In this document: positions 16,387 to 26,514 of the stretch, piece after piece
Numbering within the stretch: position 1 is the stretch's first letter
Layout of the letters: every line of letters begins with the position of its first letter
From: Mesorhizobium kowhaii
GTDB lineage: Bacteria > Pseudomonadota > Alphaproteobacteria > Rhizobiales > Rhizobiaceae
Length of the DNA stretch: 64,000 nt
Assembly (NCBI RefSeq): GCF_003253745.1
Contig: NZ_MZXV01000051.1
Location: 248,001 to 312,000 of the forward strand
Reading direction: 5' to 3'
Made by a program: the position numbers and the translations under genes
The notes under the pieces: model-generated
The model's input: only the letters and a program-made list of their open reading frames with translations
What the model was told of the DNA's origin: nothing
The model's database searches: none

Positions 16387-17733
16387 TTGCGGGTTCTCAT
16401 TACCAATCTGTTCGTGTCGAATAACAGCGGTACCGAAGCCGTTGTCGAATTGCTGGCCGACGGGCTTCGCCGTGCCGGTCATCAAACCATGTTGCTGGCT
16501 CCAACCCTTGGCGATATGGCCGACAGAATGCGCCAACGCGGACACCATGTGGTGGATCGAATTGCGGAGATCGTCGAAAAGCCCGACATAATTCACGGTC
16601 AGCATTTGACGCCTTGCCTGACCGCGCTGGCGCGGTTTCCCGATGTGCCAGCGGTGTTTTCCTGCCACAGCGCTTCCCTCGAGGTCGAAGCCCCGATGCT
16701 TCATCCGCAGATACGCCGCTGGATCGCGGTCGACGAAGCGTGCAAGGCCAAATGCCTGTCGCGCGGTGTACCGGCGGACAAGTTGGACCTCATCTACAAT
16801 GCGGTCGACCTTCAACGTTTCAAGCCCCGCCTGCCGCTGCCTTCAAGACCCGCAAGAGGGCTGCTGCTGACCAAGCATCTCGCACACCAGCAAGCGGTGC
16901 GCGAAGCCTGCTCGAAAAGCAACATTCACCTGGATGAGTTGGGTCCGGCAACGGGACGCTTTTCCTATCAACTCGAAAAGGATTTGCTCGAATACGACAT
17001 CGTGTTTGCAACCGCGCGCATGGCCATTGAAGCCGCGGCGGTGGGGTGCTCGGTCGTCGTCTGCGACGCGCGTGGCTTCGCTGGCTTGCTGGATACGGCA
17101 AACATGGAGGCATGGCGGCGAATGAACCTCGGGGTTGGTCTTCTGACGAGGCCGACCACTGTCGAAAATCTGATGGAAGCGATCTCGCGGTTCGATGCCG
17201 ACGATGCCGCGAAGGTTTCAGCCTATTTTCGCGAAGTGGCTGATGTCTCGCACTTCGTCGAAGAACATCTCAGGGTCTACAATCAGGCCATGCAGGCCGA
17301 TACGGATGCGACCGCTGACGAACGCTCACTGGCCACCGCGTGCTGGATCGAAGAAGTCGGCGTTTCGTATGCGCCGCGCAGATGGGCCGCCGTCGTGAAG
17401 GAGATACATGGATGGCGGACTGCGCCAGACCAGACTGCGCTGGTGGAATTGCTGCGATCAAGCACAAAAACGCTGGAGAGCAATGCCGCGTCGTTGATGG
17501 AGCTTGGCGAGCAGGTCAAATCCATTGGACCTGACATTGCAAAAATTGGTTCGATCCTTGATGTCTCCGCTTCGCTCGACAGCGTGGCCCAGGACAGCCA
17601 GGCTAGATTGCATCGACTTGAAGAGCAGCTGTCTGGCCTTTCAAATTTCGTCAACGAGAGCAAACGCCTCTACAACGGCGTGGTCCCGCTGTTTGTAAGA
17701 AAAATGCTTCTTCGGGCACGCGGGCGAGTTTGA
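16387..17733 (+). CDS. GT-B (GT4-like) glycosyltransferase with C-terminal coiled coil, TTG start
   Basis: The product has 448 residues. TTG at 16387 is preferred because a perfect AAGGAGG lies 6 nt upstream; GTG at 16363 in the same frame has no such site. The N-terminal Rossmann half begins RVLITNLFVSNNSGTEAVVELLADGLRRAGH, and IYNAVDLQRFKPR (about 135) is the classic GT4 hinge. The nucleotide-sugar half follows, with AAVGCSVVVCDARGFAGL (about 215-235). From about residue 350, a heptad-like tail (SLMELGEQVKSI ... ARLHRLEEQLSGL) suggests oligomerisation. It probably acts on a surface polysaccharide. The neighbour is a PIG-L-like gene. Confidence 0.7.
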   Translation: MRVLITNLFVSNNSGTEAVVELLADGLRRAGHQTMLLAPTLGDMADRMRQRGHHVVDRIAEIVEKPDIIHGQHLTPCLTALARFPDVPAVFSCHSASLEVEAPMLHPQIRRWIAVDEACKAKCLSRGVPADKLDLIYNAVDLQRFKPRLPLPSRPARGLLLTKHLAHQQAVREACSKSNIHLDELGPATGRFSYQLEKDLLEYDIVFATARMAIEAAAVGCSVVVCDARGFAGLLDTANMEAWRRMNLGVGLLTRPTTVENLMEAISRFDADDAAKVSAYFREVADVSHFVEEHLRVYNQAMQADTDATADERSLATACWIEEVGVSYAPRRWAAVVKEIHGWRTAPDQTALVELLRSSTKTLESNAASLMELGEQVKSIGPDIAKIGSILDVSASLDSVAQDSQARLHRLEEQLSGLSNFVNESKRLYNGVVPLFVRKMLLRARGRV

Positions 17734-17772
17734 AGCTGATCGCTTCAGGATTGAGCGGGGCGACGCTGCCCT

Positions 17773-18906
17773 TCAGGAACCTTCGAACACCAGCGAAACA
17801 TGTCCGCCGGCATGCCGCTCGAGCCGGCCGGCGAGGTCGAGTTCCAAGAGCACCATGAACACTTGAGCCGGATGCAGGCCGGTGTGGCGGATGATCTCGT
17901 CGACCGACACAGGCGTCGGGCCGAGCGCCTCGATGACGCGGGCGCGGTCGCTTTCGCCGGGCGGCGGTGTGGCCGAGAAATCGGGCGGGTCTTGAAACGG
18001 AGGCACATCCGGCGCTCGCATGCCGGTGAGTGGCGCAATCGCCCTGGAAATGTCCGAAGCTTCGGTGACCAGGGTGGCGCCGTCCTTGAGCAGGCCGTTG
18101 GTGCCGGCGGCGCGCGGATCGAGCGGTGAGCCCGGTACGGCGAAGACCAGCCGGCCCATTTCGCCGGCAAGCCTGGCGCTGATCAGTGATCCAGAGCGCT
18201 GCGCTGCCTCGACCACCACCAGTCCAAGGGCCGCGCCCGCGACGAGGCGGTTGCGGCGCGGAAAATCCTGGGCGCGCGGCTGCCAGCCGAACGGCATTTC
18301 CGAAATGACGGCGCCGCGCTCGGCAATTTCTTCGCACAGTCCTGCATTTTCGGGCGGATAGGGCAGGTCGAGCCCTCCGGCCAGCACACCGATCGTGCCG
18401 GTCGAGAGACTGCCCTGATGCGCCGCCGTGTCGATGCCGCGCGCCAGCCCCGAGACGATGCCATAGCCGTCGCGGCCAAGATCGGCAGCCAGCAAGCGCG
18501 CCATCTTGATGCCGGCCAGCGATGCGTTGCGCGCGCCGACAATGGCGACGCCCGGCAGCCGGAACACGGCGGCATTGCCCTTGACCGCCAACAGTGGCGG
18601 CGGATTGTCCATGCTGCGCAACAGCGGCGGATAGTCGGGTTCGCCGATGCCGACAAAGCGCGCGCCGGCCTTTCGCGCCGTCTCCAATTCGGCCTCGATT
18701 TCGGCAACGGAAGGGATGCGGGCAATGCGATTGGCGCCGCCCGAAATCATCAATTCCGGAAGGATCTCCAGCGCCACCTCGGCCGAACCGAAGCGATTGA
18801 TCAGGTCGCGAAAGGAAGCGGGCCCGACATTCTGGGTGCGGATCAGCCGCAGCCAGCTCAGCCGCTGCCGGTCGCTGAGGCGCGGCCCGGCGGCGGGTTC
18901 GCTCAC
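17773..18906 (-). CDS. dprA: DNA-processing protein DprA
   Basis: The product has 377 residues. The N-terminal helical SAM-like part (about 1-70) precedes the extended Rossmann core with [21 protein letters not shown] (about 127-147), [16 protein letters not shown] and [22 protein letters not shown], which bind single-stranded DNA and load RecA. The C-terminal 60 residues form the winged-helix DML1 domain ([28 protein letters not shown]). The start overlaps the plsY stop by 4 nt. In related genomes topA normally follows; here a glycosyltransferase converges with it, marking the edge of the variable region. Confidence 0.93.
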   Translation of the reverse strand: MSEPAAGPRLSDRQRLSWLRLIRTQNVGPASFRDLINRFGSAEVALEILPELMISGGANRIARIPSVAEIEAELETARKAGARFVGIGEPDYPPLLRSMDNPPPLLAVKGNAAVFRLPGVAIVGARNASLAGIKMARLLAADLGRDGYGIVSGLARGIDTAAHQGSLSTGTIGVLAGGLDLPYPPENAGLCEEIAERGAVISEMPFGWQPRAQDFPRRNRLVAGAALGLVVVEAAQRSGSLISARLAGEMGRLVFAVPGSPLDPRAAGTNGLLKDGATLVTEASDISRAIAPLTGMRAPDVPPFQDPPDFSATPPPGESDRARVIEALGPTPVSVDEIIRHTGLHPAQVFMVLLELDLAGRLERHAGGHVSLVFEGS

Positions 18907-19490
18907 TCCTTGGCTCCGATCTTGCCCTCGGTGCCGGCAAGCAGGCGTGAAATGTTTTCCCTATGTTTGATGAAAACGATGATGCTCATCACCACGAACA
19001 GGGCGGCAATCTGCGGCGTGCTCAGGAAATACAGGGCGATCGGCACGACGATGGCCGCCGTCAGCGCTGCCAGCGAGGAGTATCGGAACAGGAAAGCCAT
19101 CACCAGCCAGACGACGGCGAAGATCAGCGCCACCTGCCAGGCAAGGCCGATGAGCACGCCGAGATAGGTCGCGACGCCCTTGCCGCCCTTGAATCCCAGC
19201 CATGCCGGGAAGAGATGACCGAGAAAGGCGCCAAGGCCGGCCCAGAGCGCCAATTCGGGTGCGAAATGGCCAGATATCAGCACGGCGGCCGTGCCCTTCA
19301 GCGCGTCGAGCAGCAGCGTTGCCGCGGCAAGCCCCTTGTTGCCGGTGCGCAGAACATTGGTGGCGCCGATGTTGCCCGAGCCGATCTTGCGCACATCGCC
19401 AAGGCCGGCCGCGCGCGTGAGCAGCAGGCCGAACGGAATCGAACCCAGGAGATAGCCGAACACCAGCGCTGGGATGAGGCTGTAAGTCAT
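18903..19490 (-). CDS. plsY: glycerol-3-phosphate acyltransferase PlsY
   Basis: The product has 195 residues, an integral inner-membrane protein with about five hydrophobic segments. The three PlsY motifs are visible: [11 protein letters not shown] with [11 protein letters not shown] (about 16-47), [18 protein letters not shown] (about 91-108), and the C-terminal [14 protein letters not shown]. It transfers the acyl group from acyl-phosphate to glycerol-3-phosphate, the first step of phospholipid synthesis. It overlaps dprA by 4 nt (ATGA) and follows pyrC, as in related genomes. Confidence 0.93.
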   Translation of the reverse strand: MTYSLIPALVFGYLLGSIPFGLLLTRAAGLGDVRKIGSGNIGATNVLRTGNKGLAAATLLLDALKGTAAVLISGHFAPELALWAGLGAFLGHLFPAWLGFKGGKGVATYLGVLIGLAWQVALIFAVVWLVMAFLFRYSSLAALTAAIVVPIALYFLSTPQIAALFVVMSIIVFIKHRENISRLLAGTEGKIGAKE

Positions 19491-19548
19491 TGTTTCCCCC
19501 GCATTTCCCCCAGATAGGCCGGATCAGGCGCGATGCGCGGTGGCCGGC

Positions 19549-20835
19549 TCACACCGAGAACACTGTGCGGCCCGCCACCAGCGTTTGCAAGACCTTGCCC
19601 TGCAGCCGCGCGCCTTCGAAACAGGTGTTTTTCGAACGCGAACGAATGCCGCTCTCGGCGACGATCCAGGGTTCGTCCAGATCGACCAGCGCAAGATCGG
19701 CAATCGCACCCGGCTTCAGCGTGCCGCCGGGCAGGCCGAACAGTCTTGCCGGCGCAGTCGACAGCGTCTCGATCAGCCTGAGCAACGGCACGTCGCCATT
19801 GTGGTAGAGCCGCAATGCCGCGCCCAGCAGGGTTTCGAGCCCGATTGCACCGGCTGCCGCATCGGCAAAGGGCAGGCGCTTGGTGTCGACATCCTGCGGA
19901 TCATGTGAGGAGACGATGATGTCGATGGTACCGTCCCTGACCGCCTCGATCATCGCCAGCCGGTCTTCCTCGGCGCGCAATGGCGGCGTCAGACGGAAGA
20001 AGGTGCGGTATTCGCCGACATCGTTTTCATTGAGCGACAGATTGTGGATCGCGATGCCTGATGTCACGGTCGCGCCATCGGCTTTGGCGCGCGTCACGGC
20101 GTTTGCCGCCATCGCCGTCGAGATCTTCGCCGCATGGTACGAACCGCGCGTCAGTCGCGCCAGCGCAAGGTCGCGCTCCAGCGGGATGGATTCGGCTTCA
20201 CGCGGAATGCCGGAAAGGCCGAGCCAGCTGGCGTACAGGCCCTCGTTCATGACGCCGGACGAAGCGAGGTCGGCGTCCTGCGTTTCATGCACGATGGTGG
20301 CGCCAAAGTCGCGCGCATAGGTCAGCGCGCGGCGCATCACCAGCGCGCTTGATATGGTGTGACGGCCATCGGTGAAGGCAACGGCGCCGGCTTCGCGCAG
20401 CAAGCCGAACTCGGTCATCTCGCGCCCGTCGAGGCCCTTGGTGATCGCCGCCGCCGGAAAGACGTTGACGCTTGCCGTGTCCTTGGCGGTGCGCAGCACG
20501 AATTCGACCAGCGCCACATTGTCGATCACCGGATCGGTATCGGGCATCATCACGATGGAGGTGACGCCGCCGGCCGCTGCCGCGACACTCGCCGAAGCGA
20601 TGGTTTCGCGATGCTCGCCGCCCGGTTCGCCGATGAAGACGCGGCCGTCGACCAGGCCGGGAATGATCGCCTTGCCGGCGCAGTCGATGACGATAGCACC
20701 CTCGGGCGCGCCCTGGTTCAGCGCCGCCTTGCCGGCGGCGACGATCTTGCGGCCATCGACGATGACGGAGCCGACTTCGTCGATGCCGCGCGAGGGGTCG
20801 ACGATGCGAGCGCGCTCAAAGACTGTTATGCTCAT
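19549..20835 (-). CDS. pyrC: dihydroorotase homologue without metal-binding residues (PyrC'-like)
   Basis: The product has 428 residues, overlapping the pyrB stop by 4 nt. The fold is that of class I dihydroorotase (amidohydrolase), with PDTDPVIDN and [23 protein letters not shown]. The HxH metal motif expected after GLVD is instead GRVFIGEPG. The second His of the 'HxxHxST' strand is Lys (YHAAKIST), and the catalytic Asp of 'DHAPH' is missing (SSHDPQ). It should therefore be non-catalytic, like the Pseudomonas PyrC' subunit that is needed for assembly of the pyrB product into active transcarbamoylase. A separate active dihydroorotase is expected elsewhere. Confidence 0.85.
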   Translation of the reverse strand: MSITVFERARIVDPSRGIDEVGSVIVDGRKIVAAGKAALNQGAPEGAIVIDCAGKAIIPGLVDGRVFIGEPGGEHRETIASASVAAAAGGVTSIVMMPDTDPVIDNVALVEFVLRTAKDTASVNVFPAAAITKGLDGREMTEFGLLREAGAVAFTDGRHTISSALVMRRALTYARDFGATIVHETQDADLASSGVMNEGLYASWLGLSGIPREAESIPLERDLALARLTRGSYHAAKISTAMAANAVTRAKADGATVTSGIAIHNLSLNENDVGEYRTFFRLTPPLRAEEDRLAMIEAVRDGTIDIIVSSHDPQDVDTKRLPFADAAAGAIGLETLLGAALRLYHNGDVPLLRLIETLSTAPARLFGLPGGTLKPGAIADLALVDLDEPWIVAESGIRSRSKNTCFEGARLQGKVLQTLVAGRTVFSV

Positions 20836-21797
20836 GCGCCGCGGCCCTCGTGGTTGCGCCGAGGGTCGAGCAGCGCTTCCATGACAGCCATGCGCACGGC
20901 GACGCCCATCTCGACCTGTTCCTGGATGACGCTCTGCGGACCGTCCGCGATTTCCGAGGCGATCTCGACGCCGCGGTTCATCGGGCCGGGATGCATCACC
21001 AGCGCGTCGTCCTTGGCCGCCTTCAGTTTTTCGGCATCGAGGCCGAAATAGCGGAAATATTCGCGCACCGAAGGCACGAAGGCACCTTCCATGCGCTCGC
21101 GCTGCAGGCGCAGCATCATCACCACGTCGGCGCCCTTGAGGCCCTCGGCCATCGAGCGGGTGACGATCACGCCCATCTTCTCAACGCCACTCGGCAACAA
21201 TGTCGACGGGGCGACGACCCGCACCTGCGCGCCGAGCGCGTTGAGCAGCATGATGTTGGAGCGCGCCACGCGCGAGTGCAGGATGTCGCCGCAGATCGCC
21301 ACGATCAGCTTCGACAGCGGTCCCTTGGCGCGGCGGATGGTCAGCGCGTCGAGCAGTGCCTGTGTCGGGTGTTCATGCGCGCCGTCGCCGGCATTGACCA
21401 CCGAGCAGCCGACTTTCTGGGCAAGAAGTGCAGCCGCGCCCGCCGACTGGTGGCGGATAATCAAGATGTCGGGCCGCATGGCATTCAGCGTCATCGCCGT
21501 ATCGATGAGCGTCTCGCCCTTTTTCACCGATGAGCTCGCCACCGACATGTTCATGACATCGGCGCCGAGCCGCTTTCCGGCGAGCTCGAACGACGATTGC
21601 GTACGGGTCGAGGCTTCGTAGAAGAGGTTGATCTGGGTGCGGCCGCGCAGCGTCGAGGTTTTCTTCTCGGACTGCCGCGAGATCGCGACGGCCCGATCCG
21701 CCCGGTCAAGCAGAAGCTCGATGTCGGCGGGGGAAAGATCGCGGATGCCCAGAAGATGGCGGTGAGGGTAGAGTGGCAGGGACGAAGCGTCGGTCAT
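20832..21797 (-). CDS. pyrB: aspartate carbamoyltransferase catalytic subunit
   Basis: The product has 321 residues, normal length. Carbamoyl-phosphate loop [22 protein letters not shown] (about 59-80), [14 protein letters not shown] (about 137-150), and the C-terminal [18 protein letters not shown] are all intact. The enzyme makes N-carbamoyl-aspartate in pyrimidine synthesis. The 4-nt overlap with the inactive dihydroorotase homologue downstream suggests that both chains are made in fixed ratio and form one complex, as in Pseudomonas. Confidence 0.95.
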   Translation of the reverse strand: MTDASSLPLYPHRHLLGIRDLSPADIELLLDRADRAVAISRQSEKKTSTLRGRTQINLFYEASTRTQSSFELAGKRLGADVMNMSVASSSVKKGETLIDTAMTLNAMRPDILIIRHQSAGAAALLAQKVGCSVVNAGDGAHEHPTQALLDALTIRRAKGPLSKLIVAICGDILHSRVARSNIMLLNALGAQVRVVAPSTLLPSGVEKMGVIVTRSMAEGLKGADVVMMLRLQRERMEGAFVPSVREYFRYFGLDAEKLKAAKDDALVMHPGPMNRGVEIASEIADGPQSVIQEQVEMGVAVRMAVMEALLDPRRNHEGRGA

Positions 21798-21975
21798 CTC
21801 AAGGCGCTGCTATAGGGTGGAGATTTTGCGGCTGCAAGCGCCAGCTTCGCATTGGAGCCGTTCTCCCCGGTATTTTCATCGCGCGCGTTGCATGGCTTGG
21901 GCTATATCTAGCCGATGGCCTCGGATTCGTGGCTTTCTGACGATAAGGGCCTTTCTACCGATAAAAGGATTGGGC

Positions 21976-23604
21976 GTGACCGACGACGTGACGAACCAGC
22001 CGCCGCCGCTGACAGGCGGCAACGCCTGGCGGGGCGATCCGTTGCTGATCCAGCTTGCGGAGCGCTTTTCCGATCCGGTGCGCAAGGACCTCGACGGGCT
22101 CGGCCGTTTCGTGCTGACGCAGGAGGCGCAGGAACTGGCCCGCCTCGCCAATGTCGAGACGCCGAAGCTCAGGACGCATGATCGCCAGGGACGGCGCATC
22201 GATGTGGTCGAGTTCCATCCCGCCTATCACGCCTTGATGCGCCGCTCGGTGGCCAATGGACTGCATTCCTCGGTGTGGGAAAACGGCGACCCCGAGATCG
22301 GCCGCCGCCATCAGGTCCGCGCTGCCCGGTTCTATCTGACGGCGGAGCTCGAGACTGGGCATCTGTGCCCCATCACCATGACCAACGCTTCGCTCGCGGC
22401 GTTGATGGCCAGCCCAAAACTGTTTCGTGAATGGGCACCGCGCGTGACGACGCGCAAATACGACCAGAGCCAGAAGCCACCGGTCGAAAAGACCGGGCTG
22501 ACGGTCGGCATGGGCATGACCGAGAAGCAGGGCGGCACGGATGTGCGCGCCAATGTGACAAGGGCGGAACGCGCCGGCAGCGGGTTCTATCGCCTGACTG
22601 GGCACAAATGGTTCATGTCGGCGCCGATGTCGGATGCGTTCCTGGTGCTCGCACAGGCGCCGGAGGGACTGTCCTGCTTCCTGGTGCCGCGCGTGCTCGG
22701 CGACGGCTCGGGCAACGGCTTCCGCTTCCAGCGGCTGAAGGACAAGCTCGGCAACCGTTCCAATGCGTCTTCCGAAGTGGAGTTCGTCAACGCCATCGGC
22801 GAGATGGTCGGCGAACCGGGTGCGGGCGTGAAGACGATCATGGACATGGTGACCTTGACCCGGCTCGACTGTGCTGTCGCATCTTCGGCGATCATGCGCG
22901 CCGGCCTCGCCGAGGCTGTTCATCACGCCCGCCACCGACAGGTGTTCGGTTCAACTTTGATCGAGCAGCCGTTGATGCAGCGCGTGCTGGCCGACATGGC
23001 GCTCGATGTCGCCGCCGCCACCGCGCTGTCGTTCCGGTTGGCGCGATCCTTCGACGAGGCGGCGAGCGATCGCGGCGAGGCTGCATTCGCCCGCGCCATG
23101 ACGCCGGTCGTCAAATACTGGGTCTGCAAGATCGCACCGCCGCTGCTCTACGAGGCGATGGAGTGCCTCGGCGGCAATGGCTATGTCGAGGAGGCGCCGC
23201 TCGCCCGCTATTATCGCGAGGCCCCGGTCAACGCGATCTGGGAAGGCTCCGGTAATGTCATGGCGCTCGACGTGCTGCGCGTGCTCGGCCGCGCGCCTGG
23301 TCTGTTCGAGGATGTGCTGGCCGGTATCGACCGTGACCTCGGCGCCGGCGGACGTGGCACGATCGGCGTGCTGAAGGCGGCGATGCAGGTTGCTGCGACC
23401 GACGACGGCTCGGCCCGGCTGCTTACCGAACAGCTGGCTCTATCGGCGGCGGCGGCGGAATTGCGCCGGCTGGGGGCAGGGCGGATCGCCGACGCCTTCG
23501 TCGAGACGCGATTGGCCGGCCAATGGCGCAACACCTATGGGATGCTCGATTCGCGCCACGACGCGCGCATGATCATCGACACGCTCTATCCGCCGGTGAA
23601 TTAA
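21976..23604 (+). CDS. aidB: AidB-type acyl-CoA dehydrogenase
   Basis: The product has 542 residues, as in E. coli AidB (541). GTG at 21976 is chosen because AAAGGA lies about 6 nt upstream. Typical motifs are LTVGMGMTEKQGGTDVRANVTRAE (about 175-198), HKWFMSAPMSDAFLVLAQAPEGLSCFLVPR and the C-terminal ECLGGNGYVEEAPLARYYREAPVNAIWEGSGNV. AidB binds FAD and DNA and takes part in the adaptive response to alkylating agents, although isovaleryl-CoA dehydrogenase activity has also been reported. It is divergent from pyrB with a 178-bp gap. Confidence 0.82.
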   Translation: MTDDVTNQPPPLTGGNAWRGDPLLIQLAERFSDPVRKDLDGLGRFVLTQEAQELARLANVETPKLRTHDRQGRRIDVVEFHPAYHALMRRSVANGLHSSVWENGDPEIGRRHQVRAARFYLTAELETGHLCPITMTNASLAALMASPKLFREWAPRVTTRKYDQSQKPPVEKTGLTVGMGMTEKQGGTDVRANVTRAERAGSGFYRLTGHKWFMSAPMSDAFLVLAQAPEGLSCFLVPRVLGDGSGNGFRFQRLKDKLGNRSNASSEVEFVNAIGEMVGEPGAGVKTIMDMVTLTRLDCAVASSAIMRAGLAEAVHHARHRQVFGSTLIEQPLMQRVLADMALDVAAATALSFRLARSFDEAASDRGEAAFARAMTPVVKYWVCKIAPPLLYEAMECLGGNGYVEEAPLARYYREAPVNAIWEGSGNVMALDVLRVLGRAPGLFEDVLAGIDRDLGAGGRGTIGVLKAAMQVAATDDGSARLLTEQLALSAAAAELRRLGAGRIADAFVETRLAGQWRNTYGMLDSRHDARMIIDTLYPPVN

Positions 23605-23799
23605 ACCGCGAGCATCGCATAAAAACCGGCGCCATCCATCATTTTGAGGTACCGGCGAGCCTCCTCACGCGTGTCATTGATCGCCGTTAACCTTAACAAA
23701 TGGTTTCCGTTGCGGTGGCGGGCGGCAAAGCTCACTGTCGCGGCGAGAGCAAGGAATGGTTCAAATTGCCATTCCCTACTTTGCGAACCAGGAATGCCG

Positions 23800-24354
23800 A
23801 TGCGACACGTACTGACCTCTTTTCTGGCCTTGCACTGGGCGATCGTTTTCGCCCTGCTTGCGCTCATCTGCATCGACGGAAACCGTGGTGTGGCGGCGGC
23901 GCTGGGCGTGTTGGGGGCCACCATAGAGGGCACTCGCTTCGTCGACCTCGACAACGTCATCGTCGTGGCGCCGCTCGCCACCGCATTGCTGGTCGTGGCG
24001 GTGCTGTTCTTCTGGGCCTTTGTCGAAACCTTGGTCAATGACGCGAGCAGCCAGGGCGTCGACAGCGTTGCCCGCATCGCTTTCATCTCCGCGTCCGGGG
24101 TGTTGTCGCTGATCGTCATCGGTGGCGCCGCGCAAGGCATCAACGGGCTGTTCATGGTTGTCGCCGTGCAACTGGCGGCGCTTCTGGCATCCTATGTCGC
24201 CATGCTTGCCGAGCGACGGTCTGTCGCGGCGGTCGCTCCGGCCGATGACGAAATCCGCGCCGCCGCGCATGGCATGGCAAAGGCCGCGGCCCACAATTCA
24301 CTGCTATCACTCATATCGGGCCGGACAGGCTCGAATCCCAGGGGAGGCCGCTGA
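23800..24354 (+). CDS. hypothetical membrane protein
   Basis: The product has 184 residues. ATG at 23800 follows CAGGA by about 6 nt; an in-frame ATG at 23794 is possible. Predicted membrane segments lie at about 5-25, 50-75 and two between 95 and 135, with a polar C-terminal tail (AEERRSVAAVAPADDEIRAAAHG). Its stop overlaps the next start as TGATG, so the two membrane proteins are co-translated. I do not recognise a characterised family. Confidence 0.7.
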   Translation: MRHVLTSFLALHWAIVFALLALICIDGNRGVAAALGVLGATIEGTRFVDLDNVIVVAPLATALLVVAVLFFWAFVETLVNDASSQGVDSVARIAFISASGVLSLIVIGGAAQGINGLFMVVAVQLAALLASYVAMLAERRSVAAVAPADDEIRAAAHGMAKAAAHNSLLSLISGRTGSNPRGGR

Positions 24355-24695
24355 TGCGTTATATCTTCGCATTGTGGGCGGCCCCGATGGCACTGTTCTG
24401 GGGCTGGTTCTACCTGTCGCTCAACGACATGAACTTCGGCTACGTCATGCTGAGCCGGCAGCTGCACGACTTCGTCTTCCAGCTCTATGGCCAGATGCTC
24501 GGTATCGATCCGGCGACCATCCCCGGTATGGTGGCAAAGGCCTGCGTCTTCGACGGGTTTCTGCTGATGGCGCTGTGGGCGTTTCGCCGCCGCCGTGAAA
24601 TCGCCGGCTGGATCAAGCAGCGCTGGGCGGGTCCGGTTCCGTTCGAGCGGATGCGTGGAGCGACTGAAGCCGGTCCAAAACTCCCTGCAGAATAA
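24354..24695 (+). CDS. DUF6105-like small membrane protein
   Basis: The product has 113 residues. It has one membrane segment at about 2-24 ([19 protein letters not shown]) and a second at about 62-80, separated by a conserved-looking block [34 protein letters not shown]. This sequence matches my memory of a family seen in Hyphomicrobiales and named DUF6105; its function is unknown. The 3' end overlaps the ruvX gene on the other strand by 83 bp. Confidence 0.7.
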   Translation: MRYIFALWAAPMALFWGWFYLSLNDMNFGYVMLSRQLHDFVFQLYGQMLGIDPATIPGMVAKACVFDGFLLMALWAFRRRREIAGWIKQRWAGPVPFERMRGATEAGPKLPAE

Positions 24696-25119
24696 ACGCG
24701 GCTGCCGCCGAATCGATCTTGCCGGCGCGTTTGCGGCGCGAGAAATCCATCTCGATCAGTGTCCTTTCGGCCGCGACCGTCGATAGTCTTTCATCCCAGA
24801 GCACGAAGGGCAGGTCGCTCACCTGCGCCATGTTGCGGACGAAGGCGCGCGATTTCTGCGCGCGCGGCCCTTCCGAACCGTCCATGTTAATCGGCAGTCC
24901 GATCACCACCGCGCCTGCATTCTCCTTCTGCAGCAAGGCCAGCAGCACCGCAGCGTCGAGCGAGAATTTCTTTCGCATGATGACCGGGCGCGGATGGGCG
25001 AAGGAAAACCTCTGGTCCGAGACCGCGACGCCGATCGTCTTGTCGCCGAGGTCAAGCCCCGCCAGCGTCTTGCCGCCGGCAAGCCGCGCCGGCAATTCCT
25101 CGATCGTGATAATGCCCAA
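24613..25119 (-). CDS. ruvX: putative pre-16S rRNA nuclease / Holliday junction resolvase YqgF (RuvX)
   Basis: The product has 168 residues when started at TTG 25119, which has GAAGGA 6 nt upstream and gives the [13 protein letters not shown] beginning seen in homologues; an ATG at 25158 would add 13 residues. RNase H-like fold residues are present: Asp in [12 protein letters not shown] (about 23), Glu/Asp region [18 protein letters not shown] (about 75-92), and [13 protein letters not shown] (about 115). The C-terminal [14 protein letters not shown] supplies the last Asp. The tail overlaps the convergent DUF6105-like gene. Confidence 0.87.
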   Translation of the reverse strand: MGIITIEELPARLAGGKTLAGLDLGDKTIGVAVSDQRFSFAHPRPVIMRKKFSLDAAVLLALLQKENAGAVVIGLPINMDGSEGPRAQKSRAFVRNMAQVSDLPFVLWDERLSTVAAERTLIEMDFSRRKRAGKIDSAAAAFILQGVLDRLQSLHASARTEPDPPSAA

Positions 25120-25242
25120 TGGCCGTCCTTCGCCTTTCAACGTCTCGTGTTTTGCCAAACGCTCGACGGACAGAGTAACCCTTTGATTTCAGTGCCATCG
25201 GCGTTCTATCCTTTGGCAAGGCAAAAATCGAGGAAAGCATTC

Positions 25243-25950
25243 ATGAAATTGACCTGGTACGGCCACTCGGCCTTTCGCATCGAAACCGCCGATGCCAAGA
25301 TCCTCATCGATCCCTATCTGATCGGCAATCCGTCCTGGACGGGTGGCTGGGAGGGGCCGGCCGAGGGGATCACGCATGTGCTGCTGACGCATGGTCACAG
25401 CGACCACATCAGCGGAGCGGTGGAAGTGCTCGGCAAAAGCGGCGCCCAACTGGTCGCCAATTTCGAAATCTGCATGTACCTGGTCGGCAAGGGCGTCAGC
25501 GACAAGAAGATCAATCCGGGCAACATCGGCGGCACTGTCGATTGCGGCGGCTTCACCACCACGTTCGTCCAGGCGCTGCACTCCTCCTCGTTCCCCGGCG
25601 ATGGCGGCCAAAACACCTATCTCGGCAATCCCGGCGGCCTCGTCCTGCATTTCCCGGAAGACAGGACGCTCTACCACATGGGCGACACCGACATCTTTTC
25701 CGACATGGCGCTGATCAACGAGTTGCATGAACCGAAGATCGGCATCGTGCCGATCGGCGACCGTTTCACCATGGGCGGTGCGGTGGCCGCGCTCGCCTGC
25801 CGCCGCTTCTTCAAGTTCGAGACCGTGGTTCCCTGTCATTTCGGCACGTTTCCGATGATCGATCCGACCGCTGACAAGTTCGAGGCGGGCCTGGAAGGAT
25901 CCGGTGTGAAGGTGGCATTGCCGAAGATCGGTGAGACGATTACGATTTAG
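25243..25950 (+). CDS. UPF0173 family metal-dependent hydrolase (metallo-beta-lactamase fold)
   Basis: The product has 235 residues, with ATG at 25243 preceded by [21 protein letters not shown] is the typical opening, [13 protein letters not shown] (about 45) is the HxHxDH zinc motif, and GDTDIFSDM (about 147) and VPCHFGTFP (about 198) give the remaining ligands. The family hydrolyses unknown small substrates in the cytosol. It is divergent from ruvX with a 123-bp shared upstream region. Confidence 0.9.
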   Translation: MKLTWYGHSAFRIETADAKILIDPYLIGNPSWTGGWEGPAEGITHVLLTHGHSDHISGAVEVLGKSGAQLVANFEICMYLVGKGVSDKKINPGNIGGTVDCGGFTTTFVQALHSSSFPGDGGQNTYLGNPGGLVLHFPEDRTLYHMGDTDIFSDMALINELHEPKIGIVPIGDRFTMGGAVAALACRRFFKFETVVPCHFGTFPMIDPTADKFEAGLEGSGVKVALPKIGETITI

Positions 25951-25975
25951 AAATCGGCTAAAGCGGAATGAAACC

Positions 25976-26392
25976 ATGGCTTTGAGGCAATCTCTTTGCG
26001 TTTCCATGTTGGTCGCGGCGTCGCCCGCGCTCGCAGCGGATGGTTTCATCGAAGGCGTCTACCTTCAGTCCGAGGAGCTTTGCGCGCAGGCGAGGAAGGC
26101 TACGCTGCAGACGCTGATCGACGCCGGCAACATCGTGCTTTCGGCGCGCGGCCTGCAGGGCGTCGAATACAATTGCGAGTTCGTTCAGGTCAGCAAGGCG
26201 ACAGCTTCGCCCAGCTGGGCGGTGACGGCCATCTGCCAGGAGCCGGGTTACGTCTTTCCCGACGTCCTTTCAGTGACCCAAATGAGCCCGACACAGATCG
26301 ATCTCGTTTCGGTCCGGCCGGCCGATGACGAAAGCGAGGCCACCGGCAACAGTGGCAGCTACTATCTGTGCGAGGGCGTTGCCCTGCCATAG
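25976..26392 (+). CDS. hypothetical secreted protein
   Basis: The product has 138 residues with ATG at 25976. A signal peptide (MALRQSLCVSMLVAASPALAADG) is likely cleaved after ALA at about residue 20. The mature part is about 118 residues with four Cys (in ELCAQA, EYNCEF, AICQEP and YLCEGV), probably forming two disulfides in the periplasm. It ends NSGSYYLCEGVALP. No known family is recognised. It follows the UPF0173 gene by 25 nt and could share its transcript. Confidence 0.72.
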   Translation: MALRQSLCVSMLVAASPALAADGFIEGVYLQSEELCAQARKATLQTLIDAGNIVLSARGLQGVEYNCEFVQVSKATASPSWAVTAICQEPGYVFPDVLSVTQMSPTQIDLVSVRPADDESEATGNSGSYYLCEGVALP

Positions 26393-26514
26393 GCAGCATC
26401 TTGTCCGCGGACCGATGGCAGAAGAGCCGGGCCGCCACCACGGCCTCGCACGATGCATGTTGCGCCGCGCGCGCGGCGCCGCTATAGCCCGAACTGGTTT
26501 TCCCGAGGCAAAAC

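Noticed and set aside
19549-20835. pyrC as a pseudogene
   Set aside because: Catalytic residues are lost, but the frame is open for 428 codons, conserved in layout and coupled to pyrB, as expected for a non-catalytic subunit.
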